From: Ceratobasidium sp. AG-K | Lineage: Eukaryota; Basidiomycota; Agaricomycetes; Cantharellales; Ceratobasidiaceae | Reading direction: 5' to 3' | Length of the DNA: 64,000 nucleotides | NCBI GenBank assembly: GCA_037039685.1 | Contig: JAWNGF010000006.1 | Coordinates: 930,001 to 994,000, forward strand | Shown: piece after piece, positions 42,904-51,943 of the stretch | Position numbering within the stretch: position 1 is the stretch's first letter | Layout: each line of letters starts with the position of its first letter | The notes under the pieces: generated by a model | What the model saw: the letters and a program-made list of their open reading frames with translations, nothing else | Told to the model about the DNA's origin: nothing | Databases searched by the model: none | Translations under genes and position numbers: made by a program

Positions 42904-45401
42904 TGCAGAGGGCAAATAAGATTTAAAGCGTGGAGTTGGGAGTGTTTCTTGGAGTAGTAGCAAGTTTTGCAGGTGACACTACTGGTTTCGCCCCCTCTGC
43001 CTTTTATCCTCCCTGGAGTGTAGTTAGATGGCGTGGGAGCCTCGGGGTGTCGGCGTAAAAGGTCTTTGATGATCTTTGAAAGATGACCAAAATCTTCTGC
43101 CCTTTGTTCTGTGTCTTCCTCGCTTCCATAGCCCTTCCATCTGACCCTGTAGAAAAGGCCGTCTTTTGTCTCTTTCCAGTCCAAGATCTTCTCTACTTCG
43201 TATTCTTCCTCTCCTTCTTCTGTTATGATCGGCGGTGGTCGGGGTTGGTTACGGCTGAATTCCGTGTCTTCTTTGTAAGGGCTGAGCAAATCAATGTGGA
43301 AAACAGGGTGCACCCTCATTGTTGCCGGCAAATCAAGTTCATAAGCGTGTGACCCTATCTGTCGCTTCACAACAAATGGCCCGTGCCTTTTGTTATCCAG
43401 TTTCTTTGAAGGTCTTTTGGTTTGAATGTTCTTTCCCAGCAGCCATACTAGATCTCCTTCTTGGTACTTGTTCTTTGGTTCTTCTTCTGGCAGCCTTTGG
43501 GTTTCCATTGATGCAATTGCTTCGTCGTGGATTTTACGCCATTTCCCTGTGATGTTGTTTGCTTCGGGAACTGTTGATTCTTCTGCTGAGATGTTCCACA
43601 GTGGTTCCCTCCCGTAGACAATTTCGAAAGGGGAACTACCTGTTACGCGGTGCTTCTGTAGATTATAGCTGAACTCCGCAATTGGTAATAAGTCCGCCCA
43701 ATCATCCTGTCGGTAGTTGACAAACGATCGTAGCCAGCCTTCCATCCACTGGTTGATTCTCTCCGTTATTCCATCTGTTTGGGGGTGATAGGCAGTACTG
43801 AAACCTGGGCTAGTTCCAATCCTCTCATAAATGGCTTTCATAAGTTTGGAATTGAAAGTAGTCCCTCGGTCCGAGATCGTGCTTTTTGGAAAACCGTGCA
43901 GTTTCCAAACATTTGTAACGAAGAGATTTGCAAGGTTGCTTGCTGTGTGAGATTCTTTGCAGGGTATGAAGTGCGCCATTCTTGAGAATCGGTCCACCAC
44001 TACTAAGATGCTATCTGATCCCCTGGATTTTGGCAACTTCACTACGAAGTCGAACGCTATGTCTTCCCATGGTCCTTTTGGAATCTCCAGAGGCTTGATT
44101 GGGACTATTGACTTTGATCCTTTTGTCCGCTGGCAGGTCTCGCATGATTCCACGTATCTGTTTACGCTTTGCTTCATTCCTGGCCAGAAGTATCTTCTTG
44201 ATATTAGTTCCAGTGTTCTAGCCTGTCCCTGATGTCCTGCAATTTTTGAGTTGTGATGAACCCGCATGATGGCCAGTCTGGAATCCTTGTCTTCTGGTAC
44301 GTAGATCCTTCCTTTGAACCATAATAGTCCTTCCTTGAAATCATAATCTTTTGCGCTGTGTTGTAGGGTCTTTGGTAGTGTTTCCCTCGATTTGCAGATT
44401 TCTTTGATTCGTGCCAGTCCTTCATCTGTTTCCTGAGCCTCCTTGATAGTTTCTATGATGTTTGTGTCAACTTGTCCCATAAATCCCTTGAACTTTTCGG
44501 CAGATATCATGACTTGTTCAGGCGTCGGGATATCTTCATGGTCTGACCGTCTTGACAATAGGTCCGGTTTTGATGACAGGATTCCAGGGCGATGAACGAT
44601 GTCAAAGTTATAAGAAGCAAGCAATTGATGCCATCTTGCGTGCCGACGGTTAAACGTTCTTGCCTCTTTCCAGAATTGTAAGTTCCTATGGTCGGTGTAG
44701 ATGGTGATAGGGTCCCTTGTTCCTTCAAGGTATAGCCTCCAATGTGTTAAAGATTCTATGATAGCCATTAGTTCTTTATCGTGGACGTCGTAGTTGAGCT
44801 GAGCCTCATTGAAAGATTTTGAAAGAAAAGCAATGGGGTGTAGGTAGCCATCATCCTGCCTTTGCGACAGGATTGCTCCCATTGCTACTCCACTTGCATC
44901 TGTTTCCAAGAAGAAGGGTTTGTCCGGGTTCGGATGGCATAGTGTAGGCTCCTTGCTGATTTCCGTCTTTAGGGCTTCAAATGCTTCCTGTTGATCGCTT
45001 CCCCATTCCCATTTGTTTTCCTTTCTTGTTAAGGATGTGAGGGGTTTAGCTAATCGGCTGAAATTCGGTACAAATCTTCGGTAGAAATTTGCGAATCCTA
45101 GGAATGCTTGGACCTGTTTGACAGTTCTCGGTTCCTTCCACTCCTTTATTGCCTTGACCTTTTCTTCCTCTATTGAGATGCCCGAATCGCTGATTCCAAG
45201 TCCAGTATATGTCAATTTGGTGACAAAGAATTCGCATTTCGGAAGCTTTGCGAAAAGGTTTTCCTCCAGTAAGATTTTTAGCACCTTCCTGACGTCCACG
45301 GTATGTTGACTTCTTTTTTTAGAGAAGACTAGGATGTCGTCAATATATACTATGACACATACGTCAATGAGATCATGGAAGATGTGGTTCATATATCTTT
45401 G
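42468..45401 (-). CDS. pol: Gypsy A pol, 3' part: RT end, RNase H, integrase, chromodomain
   Basis: It continues the polyprotein from 60717-59742 across the B insertion. It carries VCVIVYIDDILVF (RT catalytic YIDD), LETDASGVAMGAIL and ITIYTDHRNLQFW (RNase H), and the integrase zinc finger HH..CETCQ. The catalytic triad is IAFDFVVKL, STISDRGTTF and DGITERINQ. A degenerate chromodomain follows: EYEVEKILDWKET..YRVRWKGYGSEEDTEQRAEDF, with EQRAED in place of the usual TWEP. The frame stays open about 480 bases beyond the chromodomain, over ORF3; that Ser/Pro/Thr-rich tail is poorly conserved against B. No internal stop or frameshift is seen. Confidence 0.88.
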   Translation of the reverse strand, partial: QRYMNHIFHDLIDVCVIVYIDDILVFSKKRSQHTVDVRKVLKILLEENLFAKLPKCEFFVTKLTYTGLGISDSGISIEEEKVKAIKEWKEPRTVKQVQAFLGFANFYRRFVPNFSRLAKPLTSLTRKENKWEWGSDQQEAFEALKTEISKEPTLCHPNPDKPFFLETDASGVAMGAILSQRQDDGYLHPIAFLSKSFNEAQLNYDVHDKELMAIIESLTHWRLYLEGTRDPITIYTDHRNLQFWKEARTFNRRHARWHQLLASYNFDIVHRPGILSSKPDLLSRRSDHEDIPTPEQVMISAEKFKGFMGQVDTNIIETIKEAQETDEGLARIKEICKSRETLPKTLQHSAKDYDFKEGLLWFKGRIYVPEDKDSRLAIMRVHHNSKIAGHQGQARTLELISRRYFWPGMKQSVNRYVESCETCQRTKGSKSIVPIKPLEIPKGPWEDIAFDFVVKLPKSRGSDSILVVVDRFSRMAHFIPCKESHTASNLANLFVTNVWKLHGFPKSTISDRGTTFNSKLMKAIYERIGTSPGFSTAYHPQTDGITERINQWMEGWLRSFVNYRQDDWADLLPIAEFSYNLQKHRVTGSSPFEIVYGREPLWNISAEESTVPEANNITGKWRKIHDEAIASMETQRLPEEEPKNKYQEGDLVWLLGKNIQTKRPSKKLDNKRHGPFVVKRQIGSHAYELDLPATMRVHPVFHIDLLSPYKEDTEFSRNQPRPPPIITEEGEEEYEVEKILDWKETKDGLFYRVRWKGYGSEEDTEQRAEDFGHLSKIIKDLLRRHPEAPTPSNYTPGRIKGRGGETSSVTCKTCYYSKKHSQLHALNLICPLQCLPSPAPPSPTTSPASWKDLPLPWQGSLTPGPPSTSSRGHNKAQEECTLGPRTTSSTQTWGNSSGSEKNGQHACSSYERTYSSAGGAPHSRSWRLFSSPPTCLGWLNGDRKGLTQASGYQDTTEGSQRSGLDGTTPGTPTMKGT

Positions 45402-45406
45402 GAATA

Positions 45407-45860
45407 TGTCGTAAGCTTCTTCTTGGTGGCTATGAGACAAGCCGCGAGGGAGAGTGGACGGCACTAAGACCTAAGTGACCTCTTGAACCGCAACACACTT
45501 AAGTGTCTGTAGGCTCTTGAGGGTAGGGGTGGTTCGAAGTGTCACTCAAATGGGATGTTTGACGAGACAAAACAAGCTGGGGTTGCCAGGCTTGTTGGTC
45601 CTCTATATATAACAAAGAAGCGGCCGAGTCATACAGAGCGCAGCCACAAGAGTCATACAGTCTACCAGTCAGGAGTGTCCATGTGAGTCATGCTGTATGA
45701 ACAGACATGACTCGTACAAAGCACAGCCGCGTTACACGATGTAACAGAAAAACCACAAGAAGGTGGCAACGCGGCAAACAGAAACGGGAACGTAACACAA
45801 AAAGGAAGACAGGCGGGCGAGACACAGGGCGAGTCCGATGGAGTGAGCTGGCTCACGACA
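45407..45860 (-). repeat. Gypsy B 3' LTR
   Basis: 454 bp with intact TGTCG..CGACA ends, followed inward by the polypurine tract (minus strand AAAGGGGGAGTAA). Confidence 0.9.
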
Positions 45861-45901
45861 TTACTCCCCCTTTAGAGTCCGTTTGGGGGACCTGAACGGA
45901 C

Positions 45902-46666
45902 CTACTGCACTGCACAGTCCCTTTCCTTCTTCAGCATATATTCTTCCAACCCCTCCTCGTCCTCCAAGGTAAGGTCAATCGGGTTGAAGGTGGTATTTCC
46001 CGGTTCGTCCGAGAACTTCTCCCATTCTTCCCAAGTCTCCTCCTTCGTCCAGTCCGCCTTGGACCAGTCCAAAACCCTTCCCTGAGCCTCCACGAACTCC
46101 TTGTCCCATTGTCGCACGTCCGGCTCTGTCTCCTTCCATGCTGACACGTCTACTTCCTCCCACTTCCACCAATTTGGCGCCCATTCGAATTTCTCCTTCT
46201 GGTACCTTCCCCTCTCCAGCTTCCAGTCGCTCAGGTCCCTTTCGTAGTTGGCGTCCCAGGCGTCGTTCCACCGTGGTCGCAAGGTTGGTTGCCTCCCGTC
46301 GTACCCTGGTACCCACTCGCTTGAGTATGCCCCTTCTTGTCCCCATTCGACGACTCCGAGCATGTGGGTGGATAGCAGGACCACCTCTGATACTTGGAAG
46401 GCCGCGCATCCTCGACAGACGAAAATGTCTTTTCTTGTGAGTTGCATTTTTGTCGGCCATTTTTTGCCGACCCACTGGAATTCACCCAAGTCTGAGTGGA
46501 GAACGTTGTCCGAGGCCCTAAAGTGCATTCTTCCCGAGCTTTGCTGGGACCTTTTGAAGACGTAGAGAGCGGCTCCGGCGTCGAGGATTCGCGCCGTAGC
46601 GAACGCTGGTCCGTCCAGGACACGGGTGAGGTTGTTGACGATCGTGGAGCGGGAGACGGCAGGCAT
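45902..46666 (-). CDS. Gypsy B ORF3, accessory protein with SUMO-interacting-like motif
   Basis: 254 aa from the ATG at 46666 (MPAVSRSTIVNN), the same length as ORF3 of A, with about 23 differences. The CxxC, the tryptophan-rich acidic half and the terminal NPIDLTLEDEEGLEEYM are kept. It is intact even though pol of the same element is broken. It overlaps the pol tail in another frame for 436 bases. Confidence 0.7.
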   Translation of the reverse strand: MPAVSRSTIVNNLTRVLDGPAFATARILDAGAALYVFKRSQQSSGRMHFRASDNVLHSDLGEFQWVGKKWPTKMQLTRKDIFVCRGCAAFQVSEVVLLSTHMLGVVEWGQEGAYSSEWVPGYDGRQPTLRPRWNDAWDANYERDLSDWKLERGRYQKEKFEWAPNWWKWEEVDVSAWKETEPDVRQWDKEFVEAQGRVLDWSKADWTKEETWEEWEKFSDEPGNTTFNPIDLTLEDEEGLEEYMLKKERDCAVQ

Positions 46667-49600
46667 TTTGGAGAGCAGAAAAGATTTAGTGAGTTGAGAG
46701 CGGAGTGGAGCTTGGAGTAGTAGCAAGTTTTGCAAGTGATACTACTGGTTTCGCCCCCTCTCCCTTTTATCTTCCCTGGAGTGTAGTTAGATGGCGTGGG
46801 AGCCTCGGGGTGTCGGCGTAGAAGATCCTTGATGATCTTTGGAAGGTGACCAAAATCCTCCGCCCTTTGTTCTGTGTCTTCTTCACTTCCATAGCCCTTC
46901 CATCTGACCCTGTAAAAAAGACCGTCCTTTGTCTCCTTCCAGTCCAAAATCTTCTCTACTTCGTATTCCTCTTCTCCTTCTTCTGTTATGATCGGCGGTG
47001 GTCGGGGTTGGTTACGGCTGAATTCAGTGTCTCCTTTGTAAGGGCTGAGCAACTCGATGTGGAAAACAGGATGCACCCTCATTGTTGCCGGCAAATCAAG
47101 TTCGTAAGCGTGTGACCCTATCTGTCGCTTCACAACAAATGGCCCGTGCTTTTTGTTGTCCAGTTTCTTTGAAGGTCTTTTTGTTTGAATGTTCTTTCCC
47201 AGCAGCCACACTAGATCTCCTTCTTGGTACTCCTTCTTTGGTTCTTCTTCTGGCAGCCTTTGGGTTTCCATTGATGCAATTGCTTCGTCGTGGATTTTAC
47301 GCCATTTTCCTGTGATGTTGTTTGCCTCAGGAACTGTTGATTCTTCTGCAGATATGTTCCACAGTGGTTCCCTCCCGTAGACGATTTCGAAAGGGGAACT
47401 ACCTGTTACGCGGTGCTTCTGTAGATTATAGCTGAACTCCGCAATAGGTAATAAGTCCGCCCAGTCGTCCTGTCGGTAGTTGACGAACGATCGCAGCCAT
47501 CCTTCCATCCATTGGTTGATCCTTTCCGTTATTCCATCCGTTTGGGGGTGGTAGGCAGTACTGAAACCTGGGCTAGTCCCAATTTTCTCATAAATGGCTT
47601 TCATAAGTTTGGAATTGAAAGTAGTCCCCCGGTCTGAGATTGTGCTTTTTGGAAAACCGTGCAACTTCCAGACATTTGTGATGAAGAGATTTGCAAGGTC
47701 GCTTGCCGTGTGAGATTCTTTGCAGGGTATGAAGTGCGCCATTCTTGAGAATCGGTCCACCACTACTAAGATGCTATCTGATCCCCTGGATTTTGGCAAC
47801 TTTACCACGAAGTCGAATGCTATGTCTTCCCACGGTCCCTTTGGAATCTCCAGAGCCTTGATCGGGACTATGGACTTCGATCCCTTTGTCCGTTGGCAGG
47901 TTTCGCATGATTCCACGTATCTGTTTATGCTTTGCTTCATTCCTGGCCAGAAGTATCTTCTTGATATAAGTTCCAGTGTTCTAGCCTGTCCCTGATGTCC
48001 TGCAATTTTTGAGTCATGATGAGCTCGCATGACGGCCAGTCTGGATTCCTTATCCTCCGGCACGTAGATCCTTCCCTTAAACCATAATAGCCCTTCCTTG
48101 AAATCATAGTCCTTTGCGCTGTGTTGTAGGGCTTTTGGTAACGTTTCCCTTGACTTGCAGATTTCTTTGATACGTGCCAGTCCTTCATCTGTTTCCTGAG
48201 CCTCTTTGATAGTTTCTATGATGTTCGTGTCAACTTGTCCCATAAATCCCTTGAACCTTTCGGCAGATATCATAACTTGTTCCGGAGTCGGGATATCTTC
48301 ATGGTCTGATCATCTTGACAAGAGGTCCGGTTTTGACGACAAGATTCCTGGCCGATATATGATGTCAAAGTTATAGGAAGCAAGCAATTGGTGCCATCTT
48401 GCGTGTCGGCGGTTGAAAGTTCTTGCTTCCTTCCAGAACTGTAGGTTTCTATGATTGGTGTAGATGGTAATAGGTTCCTTTGTTCCTTCGAGGTAAAGCC
48501 TCCAATGTGTTAAAGATTCTATGATCGCCATAAGTTCTTTATCGTGGACGTCGTAGTTGAGTTGAGCCTCATTGAAAGATTTTGAAAGAAAAGCAATAGG
48601 GTGCAGGTAGCCATCATCTTGCCTTTGCAACAGGATTGCTCCCATTGCTACTCCGCTTGCGTCTGTTTCCAAGAAGAAGGGTTTGTCCGGGTTTGGATGG
48701 CGTAGTGTGGGTTCCTTGCTGATTTCCGTCTTTAGGGCTTCAAATGCTTCCTGCTGATCGCTTCCCCATTCCCATTTGTTCTCTTTTCTTGTTAAGGATG
48801 TCAGGGGTTTTGCTAATCGGCTAAAATTTGGTACAAATCTTCGGTAGAAGTTTGCGAATCCTAGGAATGCTTGGACCTGCTTGAGTGTTCTTGGTTCCTT
48901 CCACTCCTTTATTGCCTTGACCTTTTCTTCCTCCATTGAGATGCCCAAATCGCTGATTCCAAGTCCAGTATATGTCAATTTGGTGACAAAGAATTCGCAT
49001 TTTGGAAGCTTTGCGAAAAGGTTTTCCTCTAGTAAGATTTTTAGCACCTTCCTGACATCCACCGCATGTTGACTCCTGTTCTTAGAGAAGACTAAGATGT
49101 CGTTGATATATACTATGACGCATACGTCGATGAGATCATGGAAGATGTGGTTCATATATCTTTGGAATATGGCGGGCGCGTTTTTTAGTCCAAAAGGCAT
49201 GACAACATATTCGAACAGTCCTTCTTTCGTTCTGAAGGCTGTCTTCCATTCGTCTCCTTCCTTGATTCTGATATTGTTGAAACCCATGCGTAAATCGATC
49301 TTGGAGAAAATCTTTGCGTCCTTGATTTTATCCAAGAGGTCTTCCATTAGGGGCATTGGGAATCTGTCGTCCTTCGTAATGGCGTTTACTCCTCTAAGAT
49401 CTTGAACAAGTCGTAGTTGCCGAACTGCCCCTGGATTCTTGGGATCAATCGGCTTTTTGACAAAGAAGCAGGGTGATGCAATGGGTGATTTGCTTGGTCG
49501 AATTTTCCCTGCTGCCATTTCTTCATCCAAGTATTCTCTCAGTGCAATTGACTCTGCTGGAGAGAGTGGGATAGGCCTGGCTGGTTTCGGGAGCTCAGCT

Positions 49601-50145
49601 CCTTCCTTGAAGTCAATGGCGCAGTCGTATGGGCGGTGATCTGGGATTCTCTTGAATTTTTCTTCGCTAAAGACGTCGGCAAATTCCTTGAATTCCTCGG
49701 GCAGGTCGTCTATTGAGGCTGTCCTTGCTTGAATGGCTTCTGCCCGCCATGATATGTGCTTTGTCTTCCAATCGATGATAGGGTTAGATTCTTCCAACCA
49801 TTCCAATCCTAGGATGAGTTTGGTTTCTCCAGTGGGCATAGCGAAGAAGATTTGTTTGAAGGTTCTTCCCTCCACTTCCAGTTCCAGTTTTGCTTTGAAA
49901 CGAATTTGGTGGGAGAGTTCTTTCCCTTGGATACCAATTACTCTTCTAGGCGTGGAGAGTTCTATGAGTGGAATGTTGTTGGATCGAGCCCATGAAATGT
50001 CCAGGAAGTTCTTTGATGCTCCAGAGTCAATGAGGGTTGGGATAGGTTCTGTGATTCCGGTAACGTTCGCGTAAACAATGGTAGATTCATTTGTCGCTCT
50101 AAAGTACATTGTTTCCGTTGCCGGTTTCTTGGTCTCTCCACACAC
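46231..50145 (-). pseudogene. pol: Gypsy B pol, with TGA stop and lost catalytic residues
   Basis: Protease (PTLIDSGASKNFLD), RT, RNase H, integrase (HHCC, D, D, E) and a degenerate chromodomain are all recognisable. The RT motif reads VYINDILVF where A has VYIDDILVF. The RNase H block reads IYTNHRNL where A has IYTDHRNL. A TGA at 48310-48312 separates the RNase H end (LLSR) from the integrase part; A has CGG there. Each change is a C-to-T or G-to-A transition. The enzyme cannot be active as it stands. The frame starts in the -1 frame relative to the gag stop at 50148-50150. Confidence 0.88.
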
Positions 50146-50147
50146 AG

Positions 50148-50239
50148 TTAGAGGGAGACCCCTTCTTTTCCCGAGTCTTCTACGATTGTTGCTTCTCTTC
50201 CTTTAACACTAGGTTCCGTCGTTATCCATTCTTTGGATG
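50148..50239 (-). pseudogene. gag: Gypsy B gag, C-terminal end
   Basis: These are the last 30 or so codons of gag of B (KEWITTEPSVKGREAT..), cut off from the rest by element C. They match the intact gag end of A at 60720 onward and stop at TAA 50148-50150. Confidence 0.85.
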
Positions 50240-50664
50240 TGTCACAACCCTAGCCGAACCTTGGAGGCCGAGACTCCACAGGTAGTGATGATGGGGGTTG
50301 GGGCGGCAACTGAGGCCTAAGTGAGTCACGCGATTGTAGAAGGGGAAAACAACAAGAGAACAAGTCTTGTGGGGGCAAGACTTGTGTCGCTGGTATATAT
50401 ACTAACTACTATGGCTATGTACAATAGAGAGCAGGCGACAAGGGAAGACAAAAGGAGAAAAGGCAAGAGTACAAGGGAAGCGAGGACAGAACAAAGGGAA
50501 CGTGATAAGTCCATGGGCGTCAAAGGAAAACTGGGACTAGCCAGGCAGGCATGTCCCGCGGTCATGGCTTACATAAAGGCGGCTATATGCGCCAAGGCGA
50601 GGAGAACGAGACCAAACACGAGCCAAACAGAACACAGGAAGGAGAAAAGGAAAAGGTCGTGACA
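50240..50664 (-). repeat. Gypsy C 3' LTR
   Basis: 425 bp, identical by eye to 56920-57344. The minus-strand polypurine tract AAAAGGGGGGGTAG lies just inside. Confidence 0.93.
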
Positions 50665-50676
50665 CTACCCCCCCTT

Positions 50677-51162
50677 TTAGGCCGGGGCATCGACATCAGA
50701 AGAAACAGGGGAAACCAAGACAAACTCCTCCCCATCGTCCAGTACCAATGGGTCCTCTACTGACCCAACCCCTTTCCAGACCCCATAATCCTCCTCCTCA
50801 TCCGTCAAGTCGACAATGGCGTCCTGCCGATCGGGTTCCTCCTCGGTGAGGTCGATGTACTCGGTGCATGCCCGTGCCCTGGCTTTGCGGTAGGCGTTGA
50901 CGATCTCGACGTGATCGTGGATGTCGGCCATGTCGTGGGCCAGCCAGTTGCGCCAGCGGACGAGGGGCATACCGCAGAAGGAGCGGCGGGGGCGAGAGCG
51001 CTCATAGCGCGCAGAAGTGATGAAATAGAAGGACTGGCGGAGTCCGTCGTGCCAGTACAATCCTTCCTCGAGGTTGACGCAAGTGAGGGACCTCTTGAAA
51101 GAGGCTGAGCAGGTGAAGGCGTCGTTGTAGACGCGGACAGTGGTGTTGGCGAAGCGAGACAT
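50677..51162 (-). CDS. Gypsy C ORF3, acidic protein with two SIM-like motifs
   Basis: 161 aa from an ATG at 51162 (MSRFANTTVRVYND). The N-terminal 110 residues are basic and cysteine-bearing (TSARYERSRPRRSFCG). The C-terminus has CTEYIDLTEEEPD, DAIVDLTDEEEDYG and then LVLDDGEEFVLVSP. Two IDLT/VDLT cores followed by acidic runs fit tandem SUMO-interacting motifs. I see no clear sequence relation to ORF3 of A and B beyond these motifs and the genome position. It overlaps the open pol tail (down to 50805) in another frame for about 360 bases. Confidence 0.62.
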   Translation of the reverse strand: MSRFANTTVRVYNDAFTCSASFKRSLTCVNLEEGLYWHDGLRQSFYFITSARYERSRPRRSFCGMPLVRWRNWLAHDMADIHDHVEIVNAYRKARARACTEYIDLTEEEPDRQDAIVDLTDEEEDYGVWKGVGSVEDPLVLDDGEEFVLVSPVSSDVDAPA

Positions 51163-51932
51163 GGCGCCGAAGTGGATGTATGAGTAGGTGGTTTAAGTGT
51201 AAGAGGAACCGAAGTAAGAACTTGTTGATGAGGGACTTGGACTCCCGCTGCCTCTTTTATACGCTTTGCACGACGGCTGGGCTGTTCCTCTTTTTCTTCG
51301 GCGGCCGAATTACCCTTTGTTTCCTCATGGCGGTGCTTCCTCGTAACTTTGGGAACTTCCTTGATGGCTTCTGGATGTTCCCTGTGGAATTCGCTAATGA
51401 GTTCTGATGCGTTACCAAGGTTTCCCAAGGGTTCCCACGAGTCGTGTTCCGTTGTGTAGCCTTTCCATTTGACAAGATACTTCAGGACGCCTTTCTCTAT
51501 TTTGGAACTTTGAATGGTTTCAACCTCGTATTCCTCTTCTCCTTCAGGTGTCTCAATTGATGGTGGTGGCTTGATAACACGTCCCTCAATCTCATCTTCT
51601 TCGTACTTGGCAAGGCGAGATACATTGACTACTGGGTGTATGGTCATGGATGGAGGAAGTTCCAGTTTGTACGCGTTTTTTCCGATTGCTTCCAAGATTG
51701 TGAAGGGGCCCAAACGCTTATGAGAGAGTTTGATTGATGGCCGGTTTGAAGGAATGTGATCGTGACTGAGCCAAACTTTATCTCCAATGATGAAAGGATC
51801 CCCACGGCGCCGTTGATCCGCGTATTCCTTATCTTGTTCCTTGCTCAAGGTCAGGCTTGCCTTAGCTTCTTCCAGATTGTCATGGATGCGTTGAGCATGA
51901 GCCGAGGCTTCCGGAACTGAGCCATCTTCCAC
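50805..51932 (-). CDS. pol: Gypsy C pol, 3' part: integrase end and chromodomain
   Basis: It carries the integrase C-terminal region (HAQRIHDNLEEAKASL..GDKVWLS..LGPFTILEAIG..HPVVNVSRL) and a canonical chromodomain: EEYEVETIQSSKIEKGVLKYLVKWKGYTTEHDSWEPLGNL. The chromodomain has the aromatic cage residues (Tyr, Trp, Trp) that read methylated histone. It is one frame off the upstream pol ORF because of a single-base change at about 51950-51960. The open tail past the chromodomain is Ser/Thr/Pro-rich and overlaps ORF3. Confidence 0.8.
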   Translation of the reverse strand: MEDGSVPEASAHAQRIHDNLEEAKASLTLSKEQDKEYADQRRRGDPFIIGDKVWLSHDHIPSNRPSIKLSHKRLGPFTILEAIGKNAYKLELPPSMTIHPVVNVSRLAKYEEDEIEGRVIKPPPSIETPEGEEEYEVETIQSSKIEKGVLKYLVKWKGYTTEHDSWEPLGNLGNASELISEFHREHPEAIKEVPKVTRKHRHEETKGNSAAEEKEEQPSRRAKRIKEAAGVQVPHQQVLTSVPLTLKPPTHTSTSAPCLASPTPLSASTTTPSPAQPLSRGPSLASTSRKDCTGTTDSASPSISSLLRAMSALAPAAPSAVCPSSAGATGWPTTWPTSTITSRSSTPTAKPGHGHAPSTSTSPRRNPIGRTPLST

Positions 51933-51943
51933 TGGTGTACCAT

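Noticed and set aside
45662..45856. Repeated short minus-strand ORFs rich in Cys and Ser (also at 59538, 41850 and 62955)
   Set aside because: They are frames inside the A and B LTRs, which recur because the LTRs recur.
50321..50662. 113-codon plus-strand ORF, with an identical copy at 57001-57342
   Set aside because: Both lie wholly inside the two LTRs of gypsy C and on the strand opposite to the element's genes. The identity is that of the LTRs, and no motif is present.
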